DNA of 64,000 bases from an uncultured Bacilli bacterium (GCA_934130175.1 CAKOXP010000006.1:10476-74475), one strand, 5' to 3'. Counted from the stretch's first letter, positions 33,405 to 41,764 are shown. Made by a program: numbers and translations. The notes: a model not told the origin generated them from the sequence alone.

Positions 33405-33552
33405 AAAGAAAAAAAGTTCCGAACAAGAACTCTTATTTTTCATTTTCTATTGGAACAACTGCCTTAGCTTTCTTATCTTTTAAGATAGTTTGAACTATAA
33501 CCATTATTCCTAGAACTAAAATACCTAATCCTATTGAAATGCCTATTTTTGT
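33405..33552 (-). repeat. Duplicated gene-tail cassette, copy 1
   Basis: This 148-base segment holds the last 38 codons of the 33433 gene plus its terminator. It recurs at 34731-34878 with five mismatches that I count by eye. Confidence 0.9.
33408..33431 (-). terminator. Terminator inside duplicated cassette copy 1
   Basis: AGTTC (33415-33419) pairs with GAACT (33427-33431), followed on the minus strand by seven A-to-T positions. The same hairpin recurs at 34741-34757. Confidence 0.75.
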
Positions 33553-34680
33553 AACATTAAATCCAGTATCTTCAACTTTAACAATCTCTTTTGTTTCTTT
33601 GTCCTCAGTAATAATATAATCACTGAAATGATTAGTATTAAATGTCACTACATTATTAATAACCTCCATATCTAATTTTTGTTTATTAAAACTATCATCT
33701 ACATACCAAACACTTATTTTAGTACTATCATAATCATCAGAATCATTAGGTATTTTTAAACTAACTTCTACATTTTGATCAAATTTAACGACATTGCCAG
33801 ATTTATCAAGAGCCTCTATATTATAAGCAATGAATTTATTATAGTCTGAAAATAATTCTTTAAACTTATTATATTTAGTATTGCTTGCATCATACATAGT
33901 TGCAGAAAACTTATTTATTTTATCTATTTCTTGATAGTTTGCTTTTATATAAACACCATTACTAGTAAGTGAAATATCATCACTTAAATTCTCATTATCT
34001 ATAGTAACAACAGGTCTTATTCCTGATTTAGTATAATTTAAGTAAGAAGCAGTCAAATATGTTCCATTTCCTAAAGTAAAATAATTTGCCCTGTCATTAC
34101 TTGTACCAGTACTAGTCCAAAATCCTTTTGAATAATCAACAGTTGAAGTTAACCAACTTGGACATGAACCTCTTTCAATATTTGCAGAACCACCACATAG
34201 TTTTAAAATTTCTTCTGCTGTTATTATTCTTGCCTTATAGCTTGTATAATCAATTGTATATGTCGATGTTGTATTTGAGTGATTTGGAAGAGTAACACTA
34301 ACATTTTTAGTTGCAGAAACATAATCTGTATTCCAATTCTCTGTTACTTGTTTCAATACTGGAAGTAAACTAACAGGTCCGTAGTATGAACAACCAAAAT
34401 CTTGAGAAGTACAACCTAATTTTTTAACATCTTCATATGAAGCCCAATAAACATCATCAACAATATTTTCTTTCATCATAATATCCATCGAAGAGTTTTC
34501 TTTAGAAATAACATAAAAATCATAACATGTATCTCCAGTAGAGCAAATATTATTATAAATTGGATTAAATTTAATAAGATCCCCTACTTGGTAATCATTT
34601 ATAGTTTTAGCATTAACATTAGCAATAGATAATATAAATATTCCAAATAATACTACTATAAAAAAATCAAATCTTCTCAC
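33433..34680 (-). CDS. Secreted DUF6273-like protein with C-terminal membrane anchor
   Basis: An N-terminal signal peptide (residues 1-24, ending NVNA) is followed by a domain like the C-terminal domain of the giant surface protein: YQVGDLIKF at the start, RIITAEEILKLCGG in the middle, FWTSTGTSNDRANYFTLG, and SGIRPVVTID at the end. This is the DUF6273/formylglycine-enzyme-like pattern. A second beta domain (about 215-350) ends FSDYIITED. The C-terminus has one helix (VSIGLGILVLGIMVIVQTIL type) and a basic tail. The start codon is GTG with AAAGG about twelve bases upstream, which is long. The gene's 3' end is duplicated just upstream. Confidence 0.75.
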   Translation of the reverse strand: MRRFDFFIVVLFGIFILSIANVNAKTINDYQVGDLIKFNPIYNNICSTGDTCYDFYVISKENSSMDIMMKENIVDDVYWASYEDVKKLGCTSQDFGCSYYGPVSLLPVLKQVTENWNTDYVSATKNVSVTLPNHSNTTSTYTIDYTSYKARIITAEEILKLCGGSANIERGSCPSWLTSTVDYSKGFWTSTGTSNDRANYFTLGNGTYLTASYLNYTKSGIRPVVTIDNENLSDDISLTSNGVYIKANYQEIDKINKFSATMYDASNTKYNKFKELFSDYNKFIAYNIEALDKSGNVVKFDQNVEVSLKIPNDSDDYDSTKISVWYVDDSFNKQKLDMEVINNVVTFNTNHFSDYIITEDKETKEIVKVEDTGFNVTKIGISIGLGILVLGIMVIVQTILKDKKAKAVVPIENEK

Positions 34681-34730
34681 TGGTAATCCATACCTTTCAA
34701 ATCTATAATAATCTATTTAAAAATAAAAGT

Positions 34731-34878
34731 AAAGAAAAAAAGTTCCGAACAAGAACTCTTATTTTTCATTTTCTATTGGAACTACTGCTTTAGCTTTTTT
34801 ATCTTTTAAGATAGTTTGAACTATAACCATTATTCCTAGAACTAAAATACCTAATCCTATTGAAACTCCTATTTTTGT
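34731..34878 (-). repeat. Duplicated gene-tail cassette, copy 2
   Basis: Almost the same as 33405-33552, including the terminator (hairpin 34741-34757). It now forms the 3' part of a separate small open frame. Confidence 0.9.
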
Positions 34879-34911
34879 TGCAGCAAAAGCTGCTTGTACT
34901 GTACCATTCAT
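34759..34911 (-). CDS. 50-residue membrane protein made from a duplicated gene tail
   Basis: The frame starts MNGTVQAAFAATKIGVSIG and continues into the same helix and basic tail (ending PIENEK) as the 33433 protein. The first twelve residues are new. AGGAGG lies eight bases before the ATG, better than the site of the parent gene, and the copy keeps its terminator, so it may be expressed. It is too short to have a domain; it would be a single-helix membrane peptide. It could equally be a decaying fragment of a second full-length copy. Confidence 0.6.
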   Translation of the reverse strand: MNGTVQAAFAATKIGVSIGLGILVLGIMVIVQTILKDKKAKAVVPIENEK

Positions 34912-34923
34912 TATAATATCCTC

Positions 34924-35961
34924 CTAAAATAATTTTAAAATATCATTAAATGTAATATATACCATTAAAAGCATTAATAAAAATAATCCTATTGTATGAA
35001 TCATATTTTCAGTTCTTTGATTTACTGGAGAACCTTTGATTTTTTCAATAATTATAAATAGAATATGTCCTCCATCAAAGGCTGGTAAAGGAAGTAAATT
35101 CAAAAATCCTACATTAATACTTAAAAATGCCATCAAATACATTATTGAAGCAAATCCTGCCCTACTTTGTTCACCAACTATTGAATATATTCCAACAGGA
35201 CCTGATAATTGATTAACCTTAACTCCACCTGTAAATAAACTTTCAACTGTAATAAACATTTGTTTAAATAAAGAACCCGTTTTTACAACAGTATATTTAA
35301 CTGAATTAACAAAACCATACTTTTTAGTACTTTGTAGTCCAATACCATATCTATATGCAACTTCACCTTTTTCTTTTACCTTTTTAGGTTTAAGTTTATA
35401 AGTTATGACATTACCATCTTTCTTTTCTACTTTGATAACAGTATTTTTAGTTTTATCAGAAATAGTTAAATAAACAGATACATCGTCTAAAGTTTTTACT
35501 TTTTTATGATTAATTTCTAATATTTCATCACCTTTTTGTAATCCAACTTCACTTGCAGGATATGATTTTTCTACTGATGAAATAATTGGTTCATAACTAG
35601 AACTTCCACAAAATAACGCTATAAAAAATAATACTAGAATTGCAAAGATAAAATTAAATCCTGGACCAAAGAACATAATCAAGAATCTTTGCCAAGCTTT
35701 CTTTGCTTGTAATCTTTTTTCCTTTGGTACTTTTATATCTTCTTCATCAACTTCTTCTCCTGCCATTGAACAAAATCCACCAATTGGAATCAGTCTTAAA
35801 CAGTATTCAGTTTCCTTACCTTTTTTTCCAATTAACTTAGGTCCCATACCTATTGAAAATTCATAAACATAAACACCCATTAATTTAGCAAAAACAAAGT
35901 GTCCTAATTCATGAACAAATACGATTCCACCTAGAACTAGAATAAATATAATAATTGTCAT
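34924..35961 (-). CDS. rseP: Site-2 intramembrane metalloprotease RseP
   Basis: This is a zinc protease of family M50 that cleaves membrane-bound substrates such as anti-sigma factors or signal-peptide remnants (RasP in Bacillus). The HExxH motif is at residues 18-22 (VHELGHF), a PDZ domain lies at about 125-200 (VGLQKGDEILEINHKKV), and NLLPLPAFDGGH near 290 supplies the third zinc ligand. Four membrane helices are evident. It follows cdsA by eight bases; dxr, which often separates the two, is absent. Confidence 0.95.
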   Translation of the reverse strand: MTIIIFILVLGGIVFVHELGHFVFAKLMGVYVYEFSIGMGPKLIGKKGKETEYCLRLIPIGGFCSMAGEEVDEEDIKVPKEKRLQAKKAWQRFLIMFFGPGFNFIFAILVLFFIALFCGSSSYEPIISSVEKSYPASEVGLQKGDEILEINHKKVKTLDDVSVYLTISDKTKNTVIKVEKKDGNVITYKLKPKKVKEKGEVAYRYGIGLQSTKKYGFVNSVKYTVVKTGSLFKQMFITVESLFTGGVKVNQLSGPVGIYSIVGEQSRAGFASIMYLMAFLSINVGFLNLLPLPAFDGGHILFIIIEKIKGSPVNQRTENMIHTIGLFLLMLLMVYITFNDILKLF

Positions 35962-35969
35962 AATTCCTC

Positions 35970-36770
35970 CTATATAATTCCTAAAAATAACACTGATGCT
36001 AGAACAACAAAGATAATACTGTCTAGTCTATCTAGAATTCCACCATGACCTGGAATTAAATTAGAGAAATCTTTTTTCCCATAATATCTTTTAATAGAAG
36101 AAAATACTAGATCTCCAATTTGACCAACACCTGCTAATAACAAAGTGATTAATACTAGAATAGAAAGTGGTAACTTAGGGTTTATTCCAACATGATAGAA
36201 AACGACAGCTATAACTGTTCCCATAAACAATCCACCAAGTAGTCCTTCAACAGTTTTCTTTGGTGAAATATCTTTTGCTAGAGGATGTTTACCAATTAAC
36301 ATTCCGGTAAATAAAGCAAAAGTATCAGTAATAGTTGTTATTAATAACATATATACAATATATAATATGTCATAATTACGAGTAATAATTATTAAATTAA
36401 AACTTAATCCAATAAATAAAGTTGAACCAATTAAGAATAAAGCATCATTTAAATTGTATCTTTTATTATCATTAATAAATACTAAAGGCATTAAAAATGC
36501 AAAAATGATAAATGACATTACTCTATAGTCTATATTTGTTATAAACTCAATTGATGTAAAGTTTCTTAATGAAAAGAAAACTACTAAAATATAAGCAAAG
36601 ACCTTCATTAAAAATGGAAATTTCTTTTTAGTTTCACGTATATTTAAAATTTCATATAAACCCATTACTGCAAGTAATGACATAAATACTGCAAAAGCTT
36701 TACCACCAATTAACAACAATGGTATAAAAACTAATAGCATAACGATAGCACTAAGTACTCTTTTTTTCAT
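35970..36770 (-). CDS. cdsA: Phosphatidate cytidylyltransferase
   Basis: CdsA makes CDP-diacylglycerol from CTP and phosphatidic acid for phospholipid synthesis. The polytopic protein carries the family motif near the C-terminus: GDLVFSSIKRYYGKKDFSNL followed by IPGHGGILDRLDS, and DISPKKTVEGLLGG before it. Its 266 residues are a normal length. GGAGG precedes the ATG, and it is cotranscribed with rseP. Confidence 0.95.
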   Translation of the reverse strand: MKKRVLSAIVMLLVFIPLLLIGGKAFAVFMSLLAVMGLYEILNIRETKKKFPFLMKVFAYILVVFFSLRNFTSIEFITNIDYRVMSFIIFAFLMPLVFINDNKRYNLNDALFLIGSTLFIGLSFNLIIITRNYDILYIVYMLLITTITDTFALFTGMLIGKHPLAKDISPKKTVEGLLGGLFMGTVIAVVFYHVGINPKLPLSILVLITLLLAGVGQIGDLVFSSIKRYYGKKDFSNLIPGHGGILDRLDSIIFVVLASVLFLGII

Positions 36771-36828
36771 ATTTATATCCTCCTTCTAACTATAACAAGT
36801 ATAATACTAAAGTTAGTTTAAAGGCAAG

Positions 36829-36849
36829 AAAAAAAGCAACAAATGTTGC
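36829..36849 (-). terminator. Terminator of the rpsP-khpA unit
   Basis: GCAAC (36836-36840) and GTTGC (36845-36849) form a stem with a four-base loop, followed on the minus strand by seven T. It separates khpA from cdsA. Confidence 0.8.
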
Positions 36850-36852
36850 CTA

Positions 36853-37101
36853 TTAAAACTTGTCAATATCAATTTTTACATATTTATTGTCTTTCAATGA
36901 ACTACTAGCTTGGACTAAAGTTCTAATTGCATTAGAAACTCTTCCACCCTTACCAATAACTCTTGCCATATCATCTTCACTAACCATTACTTGGATTAAG
37001 ATGACATTATCTTCATCAGTTGGAAACTCTTTTACACTAACAGAGTCTTCATCTTTGACTATTGATTTAACAATTTTTTCTGTTAAAGCTACTAAATCCA
37101 T
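36853..37101 (-). CDS. khpA: KH-domain RNA-binding protein KhpA
   Basis: This single type II KH domain of about 82 residues (ALTEKIVKSIVKDED, then MVSEDDMARVIGKGGRVSNAIRTLV with the GKGG loop) matches KhpA/YlqC, which pairs with KhpB and binds RNA to influence cell elongation and division. An in-frame extension of eleven codons overlaps rpsP and is unlikely. ATG 37101 lies one base after the rpsP stop, with AAGGA upstream. The rpsP-khpA order is conserved in Bacilli. Confidence 0.9.
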   Translation of the reverse strand: MDLVALTEKIVKSIVKDEDSVSVKEFPTDEDNVILIQVMVSEDDMARVIGKGGRVSNAIRTLVQASSSLKDNKYVKIDIDKF

Positions 37102-37102
37102 A

Positions 37103-37378
37103 CTATGCTTCCTTCTTATCTTTAGCTTCAGCAAACTTTTTCATGATTCCTGCTTTACTAAATAAGCTTCTAACAGTATCTGTTGGAATAGCTCCATTGT
37201 TTAACCATTTTAATGCTACTTCTTCATTAATTTTAACACTTGAAGTTCCAACTGGACTATAAGTTCCAACTAATTCTAAATATTGACCATCACGGCTTCT
37301 TCTTGAATCTGTTGCAACAATTCTATATGTTGGATGTTTTTTAGCACCCATTCTTGTTAATCTTAGTTTAACTGCCAT
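37103..37378 (-). CDS. rpsP: 30S ribosomal protein S16
   Basis: The sequence MAVKLRLTRMGAKKHPTYRIVATDSR is the S16 signature, followed by LELVGTYSP and AIPTDTVRSLFSKAGIM. S16 is needed for 30S assembly. ATG 37378 has TAGGTG six bases upstream. The promoter at 37409-37437 is an exact consensus, which fits high expression. Confidence 0.98.
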   Translation of the reverse strand: MAVKLRLTRMGAKKHPTYRIVATDSRRSRDGQYLELVGTYSPVGTSSVKINEEVALKWLNNGAIPTDTVRSLFSKAGIMKKFAEAKDKKEA

Positions 37379-37408
37379 AATTAGCACCTACCTTTCCTCA
37401 GTGCTTTA

Positions 37409-37437
37409 ATTATATTATATTTTTACGTATCTGTCAA
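37409..37437 (-). promoter_or_regulatory. Consensus sigma-A promoter of rpsP
   Basis: TTGACA at 37437-37432, a 17-base spacer and TATAAT at 37414-37409 match the consensus at all twelve positions. Confidence 0.95.
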
Positions 37438-37454
37438 CATTTTTTTGATAACAG

Positions 37455-38015
37455 CTAAATTACTTCATTATTGTCTTTGATAACATTTTCATCAATGAAA
37501 TCTTCTTTAACTTCATTATCTATTTCTTTATCCATTACTTCTTGTGATTCTACTATTTCATCCCAAGGATCTTCTTCTTCATCTATTTGGATTTTTACTT
37601 TTAAATCGCCAACTAATTCGATACCTAATTCTTTTTCAATTACATAATTAATGTTATTTCCATCAATATCTACCTTAACACAATTAGGCTGTTTTAAGCT
37701 TCTTACAATAATTTCTTCTTGATCACTATCGGCATCTTCTCTTCTTCTAACATTAACTATTTCTTGATATGTATTATGTTCTTTTAATACCTCAGTTTTA
37801 GTATCATTATCATATGAATACCAAATATTTACATCATATGATCCATCAATTATAACAGAATCATTTTGTTTTGTTCCCTTAAATTGATGATTAATAACCC
37901 AACACCCTAAAATAGTAGACGGACTATTTTCTACACTCTTTGTATTTTTTGTAGTAAAAGTCTTTTTACCTTTTCCTATAACTGCTTTTGTAACAATCTC
38001 TTTATAACTAGACAT
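37455..38015 (-). CDS. cotE: Spore outer coat morphogenetic protein CotE
   Basis: CotE directs assembly of the outer coat in Bacillus spores. The N-terminus (YKEIVTKAVIGKGKK) and the block STILGCWVINHQFKG, then GSYDVNIWYSYDNDTKTEV and LKQPNCVKV, match CotE closely along the 130-residue core. The C-terminal 55 residues are very acidic, as in the known protein. The length (186) is also the usual one. GGAGGAG precedes the ATG, and a sigma-E-like promoter lies upstream. This gene is the strongest evidence that the organism makes endospores. Confidence 0.93.
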   Translation of the reverse strand: MSSYKEIVTKAVIGKGKKTFTTKNTKSVENSPSTILGCWVINHQFKGTKQNDSVIIDGSYDVNIWYSYDNDTKTEVLKEHNTYQEIVNVRRREDADSDQEEIIVRSLKQPNCVKVDIDGNNINYVIEKELGIELVGDLKVKIQIDEEEDPWDEIVESQEVMDKEIDNEVKEDFIDENVIKDNNEVI

Positions 38016-38034
38016 ATTACTCCTCCTCTAGTCT

Positions 38035-38062
38035 AATGTATGCGACTACTTTCTAAAAATTA
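38035..38062 (-). promoter_or_regulatory. Sigma-E-like promoter of cotE
   Basis: TAATTTT (38062-38056), a 13-base spacer and CATACATT (38042-38035) fit the mother-cell sigma-E consensus KMATATT-N13/15-CATACAHT with one mismatch in the -35. Bacillus subtilis cotE also has a sigma-E promoter. Confidence 0.65.
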
Positions 38063-38075
38063 CTATATTTAATAA

Positions 38076-38103
38076 GAAAAAAGACAATCACCAAGTAATT
38101 GTC
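38076..38103 (-). terminator. Terminator after the second tail-fibre-like gene
   Basis: GACAAT (38083-38088) pairs with ATTGTC (38098-38103), followed on the minus strand by six T. A close copy of this hairpin ends the deacetylase gene at 39627-39654. Confidence 0.8.
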
Positions 38104-38808
38104 TCACTCAACTCTTTTATACATATAAACAACAGTGTATGGATCATGACCACTAATAGTAACACTTGTCTTTGTTCCAGAAAAGGTATGACTATGATTC
38201 ATAGTATGGCTGTGTCCTACTCCATAATCTCCATATCCTGTTTGATCCGCCATTGTTACAACATATCCATCTCCATGTGCTCCCCATAGTCCAAGTGACC
38301 AAGCACCACCAGTAACATAGGCACTTCTTGCTAATCCTTTCGGTGTTTGAGCTAATGTTAAAGCTGTACTTCCTGTAGAACCAGTATATCCAGAAATTGT
38401 ACCACTAGGTGTAAATGTTGCGGTTTTAGTTGTTAAATTAACTGCACCATCAACAGTTGTATATGAACCACCTTTACCAACCAAAGTTGCACCAGATGCA
38501 AATGCTTTCCATTTTCCAACACCAAGTGTTGTTGCAACATCATTAGGATTTGAGATAGAAGTTGACATATAAATACTTCCTTTTGGATAAAGTGCTTCCA
38601 TTAATGTCTTTAATTTTTTTTCAAAATTAGTACAAGTTCCATCAAGTGCAGCTTGAACATTAGTTGCTCCTAAAGAAATTTTATCATCATACTTTATATA
38701 ACTACCTGATATTGATGCCTGAACATAAGAACTAGTATAACCAATGACTATAGTAATTAACAATACAACAATGTATATTCTAATTTCTTGTTTTAACTCT
38801 TTTTTCAT
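38104..38808 (-). CDS. Membrane-anchored phage-tail-fibre-like protein 2
   Basis: An N-terminal membrane helix (residues 10-30) is followed by a segment LGATNVQAALDGTC found in phage and surface coiled-coil stalks. Next comes YPKGSIYMSTSISNPNDVATTLGVGKW, the pattern of the phage tail-collar/short-tail-fibre domain. The C-terminal 80 residues contain GHSHTMNHSHTFSGT and end in PYTVVYMYKR, as in tail-fibre tips of the T4 gp12/gp10-like kind, where His clusters bind metal. It is a tandem paralogue of the next gene upstream, 15 bases away, and no other phage gene is present. An outward-facing binding role is inferred. Confidence 0.75.
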   Translation of the reverse strand: MKKELKQEIRIYIVVLLITIVIGYTSSYVQASISGSYIKYDDKISLGATNVQAALDGTCTNFEKKLKTLMEALYPKGSIYMSTSISNPNDVATTLGVGKWKAFASGATLVGKGGSYTTVDGAVNLTTKTATFTPSGTISGYTGSTGSTALTLAQTPKGLARSAYVTGGAWSLGLWGAHGDGYVVTMADQTGYGDYGVGHSHTMNHSHTFSGTKTSVTISGHDPYTVVYMYKRVE

Positions 38809-38823
38809 AATTTACTACTCCCA

Positions 38824-39549
38824 TCATTTTGTTCTTTTATACATGTAAACTACTACATAATCATCTTGGATATCTTGATTCAAAGTAACAGCTGTTCCAC
38901 TAAAAGTATGACCATGATTTATAGTATGTGAATGTGCCTGGCCATAAGTTCCATACCCATTCTGATCTGACATTGTAACAACATTACCGTCTCCATGGCC
39001 TCCCCATGAACCAAGTGACCAAGCACCACCAGAGACAATTGTATGACGAGCCAATCCCTTTGGTGTTTGGTCAAGACTAATAGCTGTTCCACCACTATTT
39101 CCACTATAATTAGAAACAGTTCCCTTAACATTTGAAGCAGAAATTTCGATTTTTTTGTTTAGACTTCCGCCACTTTTATTAACTACATATGTTGTTCCAT
39201 CTGCGCCGACTAATTCCTTTCCAGTAGAATATTCTTCCCATTCTGTGTCAAGACCAAGCTTAGAAAATTTTTCTTTTACACTATTACTGCTACTTTCAGC
39301 AGTAGTAATATAAATACTATCTACTGGATAAAGTGCATTTATTTTATCTGATAATTGATTATCAAATTTAATACATATTTTATCTAAAGCATCCTGAACA
39401 TTAAAAGCACCTAAATTAGAGTTATCTGTATATTCAACATTAAAAGCACTAATATAAGTTTGAGCTGATGAACTTGCACAACCAAAAACAACAACAATCA
39501 AAGAAACTATTGTATATATTCGAATTTTTCTTTTTTTATCTTGCTCCAC
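38824..39549 (-). CDS. Membrane-anchored phage-tail-fibre-like protein 1
   Basis: This paralogue of the preceding entry has the same plan: an N-terminal helix (residues 8-27), LGAFNVQDALDKIC, then YPVDSIYITTAESSSNSVKEKF, and the ending AHSHTINHGHTFSGTAV ... YVVVYMYKRTK. The collar-like part has diverged (the GKW is not conserved), while the GGAWSLGSWGGHGDGNVVTMSDQ block is well kept. The start is GTG 39549 with GAGG seven bases upstream. A consensus-like vegetative promoter precedes it, so the pair is not sporulation-specific by sequence. Confidence 0.75.
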   Translation of the reverse strand: MEQDKKRKIRIYTIVSLIVVVFGCASSSAQTYISAFNVEYTDNSNLGAFNVQDALDKICIKFDNQLSDKINALYPVDSIYITTAESSSNSVKEKFSKLGLDTEWEEYSTGKELVGADGTTYVVNKSGGSLNKKIEISASNVKGTVSNYSGNSGGTAISLDQTPKGLARHTIVSGGAWSLGSWGGHGDGNVVTMSDQNGYGTYGQAHSHTINHGHTFSGTAVTLNQDIQDDYVVVYMYKRTK

Positions 39550-39582
39550 TTTACCGCCTCATCATCATATCTTATACAACTA

Positions 39583-39611
39583 ATTATATATTAAAAGAAA
39601 ATAATTTTCAA
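39583..39611 (-). promoter_or_regulatory. Sigma-A promoter of the tail-fibre-like pair
   Basis: TTGAAA at 39611-39606, a 17-base spacer and TATAAT at 39588-39583. Confidence 0.8.
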
Positions 39612-39626
39612 TATTTATAAATCGTC

Positions 39627-39654
39627 AAAAAAAGACAACTACTAAGTAATTGTC
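39627..39654 (-). terminator. Terminator of the deacetylase gene
   Basis: GACAA (39634-39638) pairs with TTGTC (39650-39654), followed on the minus strand by seven T. It closely resembles the hairpin at 38076-38103. Confidence 0.75.
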
Positions 39655-41339
39655 TAACTAACCATATTTATAAATTGTTCCATCGAATGACTCTTATGAA
39701 TTGGATATCTTGGAACTAGGTATTTGTTATCACTTCTTTTAGCTTTTCTGCTGCCTCCTACAAAAGCAAGTTTAAATCCTGCTTCTTTAACAGTTTCTAA
39801 AGCTTGAGCACTATAACTATAAAATGGGAAACAGAAGGAATTATTATTATCAACAATAGATAAAGATTTCTTTAAATCTTCCATTAATTGTTCTTTGCTA
39901 GCACAAACAACCTGTCCTCTTCCACAATCCCCATATTGATGCATATCATAAGTATGAGATTGAATATCTAAATTTTTAGAACGATAATTATTAACATCCC
40001 ACCAACCACTTATTAAGAATAAAGTAGCATTCATATTATACTCTTCCAAAATAGGAATTAGCTTATTACCATTATGTTTACCTGTTCCCATCGCACCATC
40101 ATCAACGGTAATTAAAACACTTTTTTCTGGAAGTTCTATTTCACCATACATCCATTTTGTAAATTCATCCATCTTTAAAGTTCTATAGCCATTATTCTTT
40201 AAATAATCCAAGTGTTGTCTAAATACTTTTACATCTAGACAAATATTTTCATTACAAGATTCACCTTGACTAGAATCATAGAAGAAATGATAATTTAAAA
40301 CAGGAATTGATTGTTCATTTGCTTTTGCTTTGAAAATAACTTCTTCTACTACATCTTCACCATTAACCATCTTTTTAAAATTATCTAGACTTGTAATATT
40401 TTTAATAGAATACCTATCTATAGATTCAATATTACTATCCCTAGTTGATTTTTTATTAGTATTATTAAATTTTAATCCTGTATTATCATCAAGTAAATTT
40501 ATTTTATACTCACTCTTATTATTCCAGTTTGTTAAAGTATCATTACTATTAGTTGTAGTTAATAAGATAGCATTCTTCTTTAGTCTTATTCTTTTATTTA
40601 AATACGCCTTATATTCATCAATAGAAATACTATAGTATCCTGCTTCTTTCAAATAATTAGTTTCTTCTTCTACTTTAGATAGTGGAATACAGTTAATTGT
40701 AGAACATGCCTCATTACTATAGATAGTGTCATAATTAATAACACTTATATAATTAGATTCTTCTTCTTTCGTATTTTCTTTATCTGTTAAAATATCCTTA
40801 GATGTTATTTTTAACTTCATTAAATGATCTAGATATAAAACATAATAATAATTATCATCCATATATTCTATTGGCAAACTTAAGTTTTTCTTTATACTAA
40901 ACGCTTCTTTATCATTATAATAAAATTTAGTATTTTTAACTACTTCTATATTTTTATTAAATATTAAATAATTAGAATTTATTTTATCATCAACTACTAT
41001 TTTACTAGGTTTAACATCTAAATAATAAATATAATAATTGGTATTCTTAATTTTATAATATTTATTTTTGGTATCTTTAAATTTTTGTTTTTCAAGTGTT
41101 AAAGTAAAATCTTTAGAAAGTTTTCCAATAATTTTTTCATTCTTATCATAAATATTAATCTTTTTTGTTGTAATAACATTTGTATCATAATGTTTCTTTA
41201 TATTTTTTAATAAATCATTATCAAATTTAACATAAAGTATTAAACCAATTCCTAACAATAAAATTGAACTAATAAGACAAAAAATCATTACTTTTCTTCT
41301 GTTCTTATCCTTTTTTTGTTCACCTATTCTCTTTTTCAT
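39654..41339 (-). CDS. Membrane-anchored polysaccharide deacetylase (NodB family)
   Basis: A membrane helix (about 17-37) is followed by about 270 residues with SH3-like beta repeats and a degenerate first deacetylase-like segment. The C-terminal NodB domain starts at about 340: VLNYHFFYD, then ILITVDDGAMGTG with the metal Asp pair, and IQSHTYDMHQYG with the two metal His. PFYSYS and ATLFLISGWW are also typical. Such enzymes remove acetyl groups from peptidoglycan or exopolysaccharide outside the cell. ATG 41339 or a GTG two codons earlier could be the start. It has its own promoter. Confidence 0.85.
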   Translation of the reverse strand: MKKRIGEQKKDKNRRKVMIFCLISSILLLGIGLILYVKFDNDLLKNIKKHYDTNVITTKKINIYDKNEKIIGKLSKDFTLTLEKQKFKDTKNKYYKIKNTNYYIYYLDVKPSKIVVDDKINSNYLIFNKNIEVVKNTKFYYNDKEAFSIKKNLSLPIEYMDDNYYYVLYLDHLMKLKITSKDILTDKENTKEEESNYISVINYDTIYSNEACSTINCIPLSKVEEETNYLKEAGYYSISIDEYKAYLNKRIRLKKNAILLTTTNSNDTLTNWNNKSEYKINLLDDNTGLKFNNTNKKSTRDSNIESIDRYSIKNITSLDNFKKMVNGEDVVEEVIFKAKANEQSIPVLNYHFFYDSSQGESCNENICLDVKVFRQHLDYLKNNGYRTLKMDEFTKWMYGEIELPEKSVLITVDDGAMGTGKHNGNKLIPILEEYNMNATLFLISGWWDVNNYRSKNLDIQSHTYDMHQYGDCGRGQVVCASKEQLMEDLKKSLSIVDNNNSFCFPFYSYSAQALETVKEAGFKLAFVGGSRKAKRSDNKYLVPRYPIHKSHSMEQFINMVS

Positions 41340-41369
41340 ATTCACCCACTCTTATCTTACTTCAAATTA

Positions 41370-41398
41370 ATTATATTATAATAATTAATAATTAACAA
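41370..41398 (-). promoter_or_regulatory. Sigma-A promoter of the deacetylase gene
   Basis: TTGTTA at 41398-41393, a 17-base spacer and TATAAT at 41375-41370. Confidence 0.7.
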
Positions 41399-41416
41399 TC
41401 AAAAAAGAGGTAAATT

Positions 41417-41764
41417 TCAAACTTTCATATCATTATTCATCTTCTTACCAAAATAATCATTTAAATAATCTTTAATGATATTAATATTTCTATTTACTTC
41501 TTCTAAGTTTTCTTTATAGATAGAATAAATTGGAATCTCTTCTAATACTTTATTTTTCTCATCTAATCTTTGTTTTATACCTGTATCAAAACCACTTCTA
41601 ACATATTTTTTTTGTAACAATTTTATATCAGTTACCAACTTTGTTAGTTCTTGATTTTTTTTCATCTTTTCTTTTAGTTCAAGACAAGTTTTATATTCAT
41701 TTGAATCCTTTATATAAGAAATTAAATCATCCAAGCTTTCATCTAATTTATTTAAGTTTTCCAT
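41417..41764 (-). CDS. ricA: YlbF/YmcA-family protein (RicA)
   Basis: This 115-residue all-helical protein belongs to the YlbF/YmcA family (SLDDLISYIKDSNEYKTCLELKEKMKKNQELTKL). In Bacillus subtilis, RicA, RicF and RicT form a complex that stimulates RNase Y processing and the phosphorelay to Spo0A. It overlaps the end of miaB by 17 bases, as miaB and ymcA are neighbours in Bacillus, which supports RicA over its paralogue RicF. Few Cys are seen, so iron-sulfur binding is uncertain here. Confidence 0.8.
   Translation of the reverse strand: MENLNKLDESLDDLISYIKDSNEYKTCLELKEKMKKNQELTKLVTDIKLLQKKYVRSGFDTGIKQRLDEKNKVLEEIPIYSIYKENLEEVNRNINIIKDYLNDYFGKKMNNDMKV

Noticed and set aside
36786..36830. Possible promoter for cdsA (TTGCCT with TTATAC or TATACT)
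   Set aside because: The spacing or the hexamers fit poorly, so I did not list it; the terminator before it suggests that some promoter must exist here.
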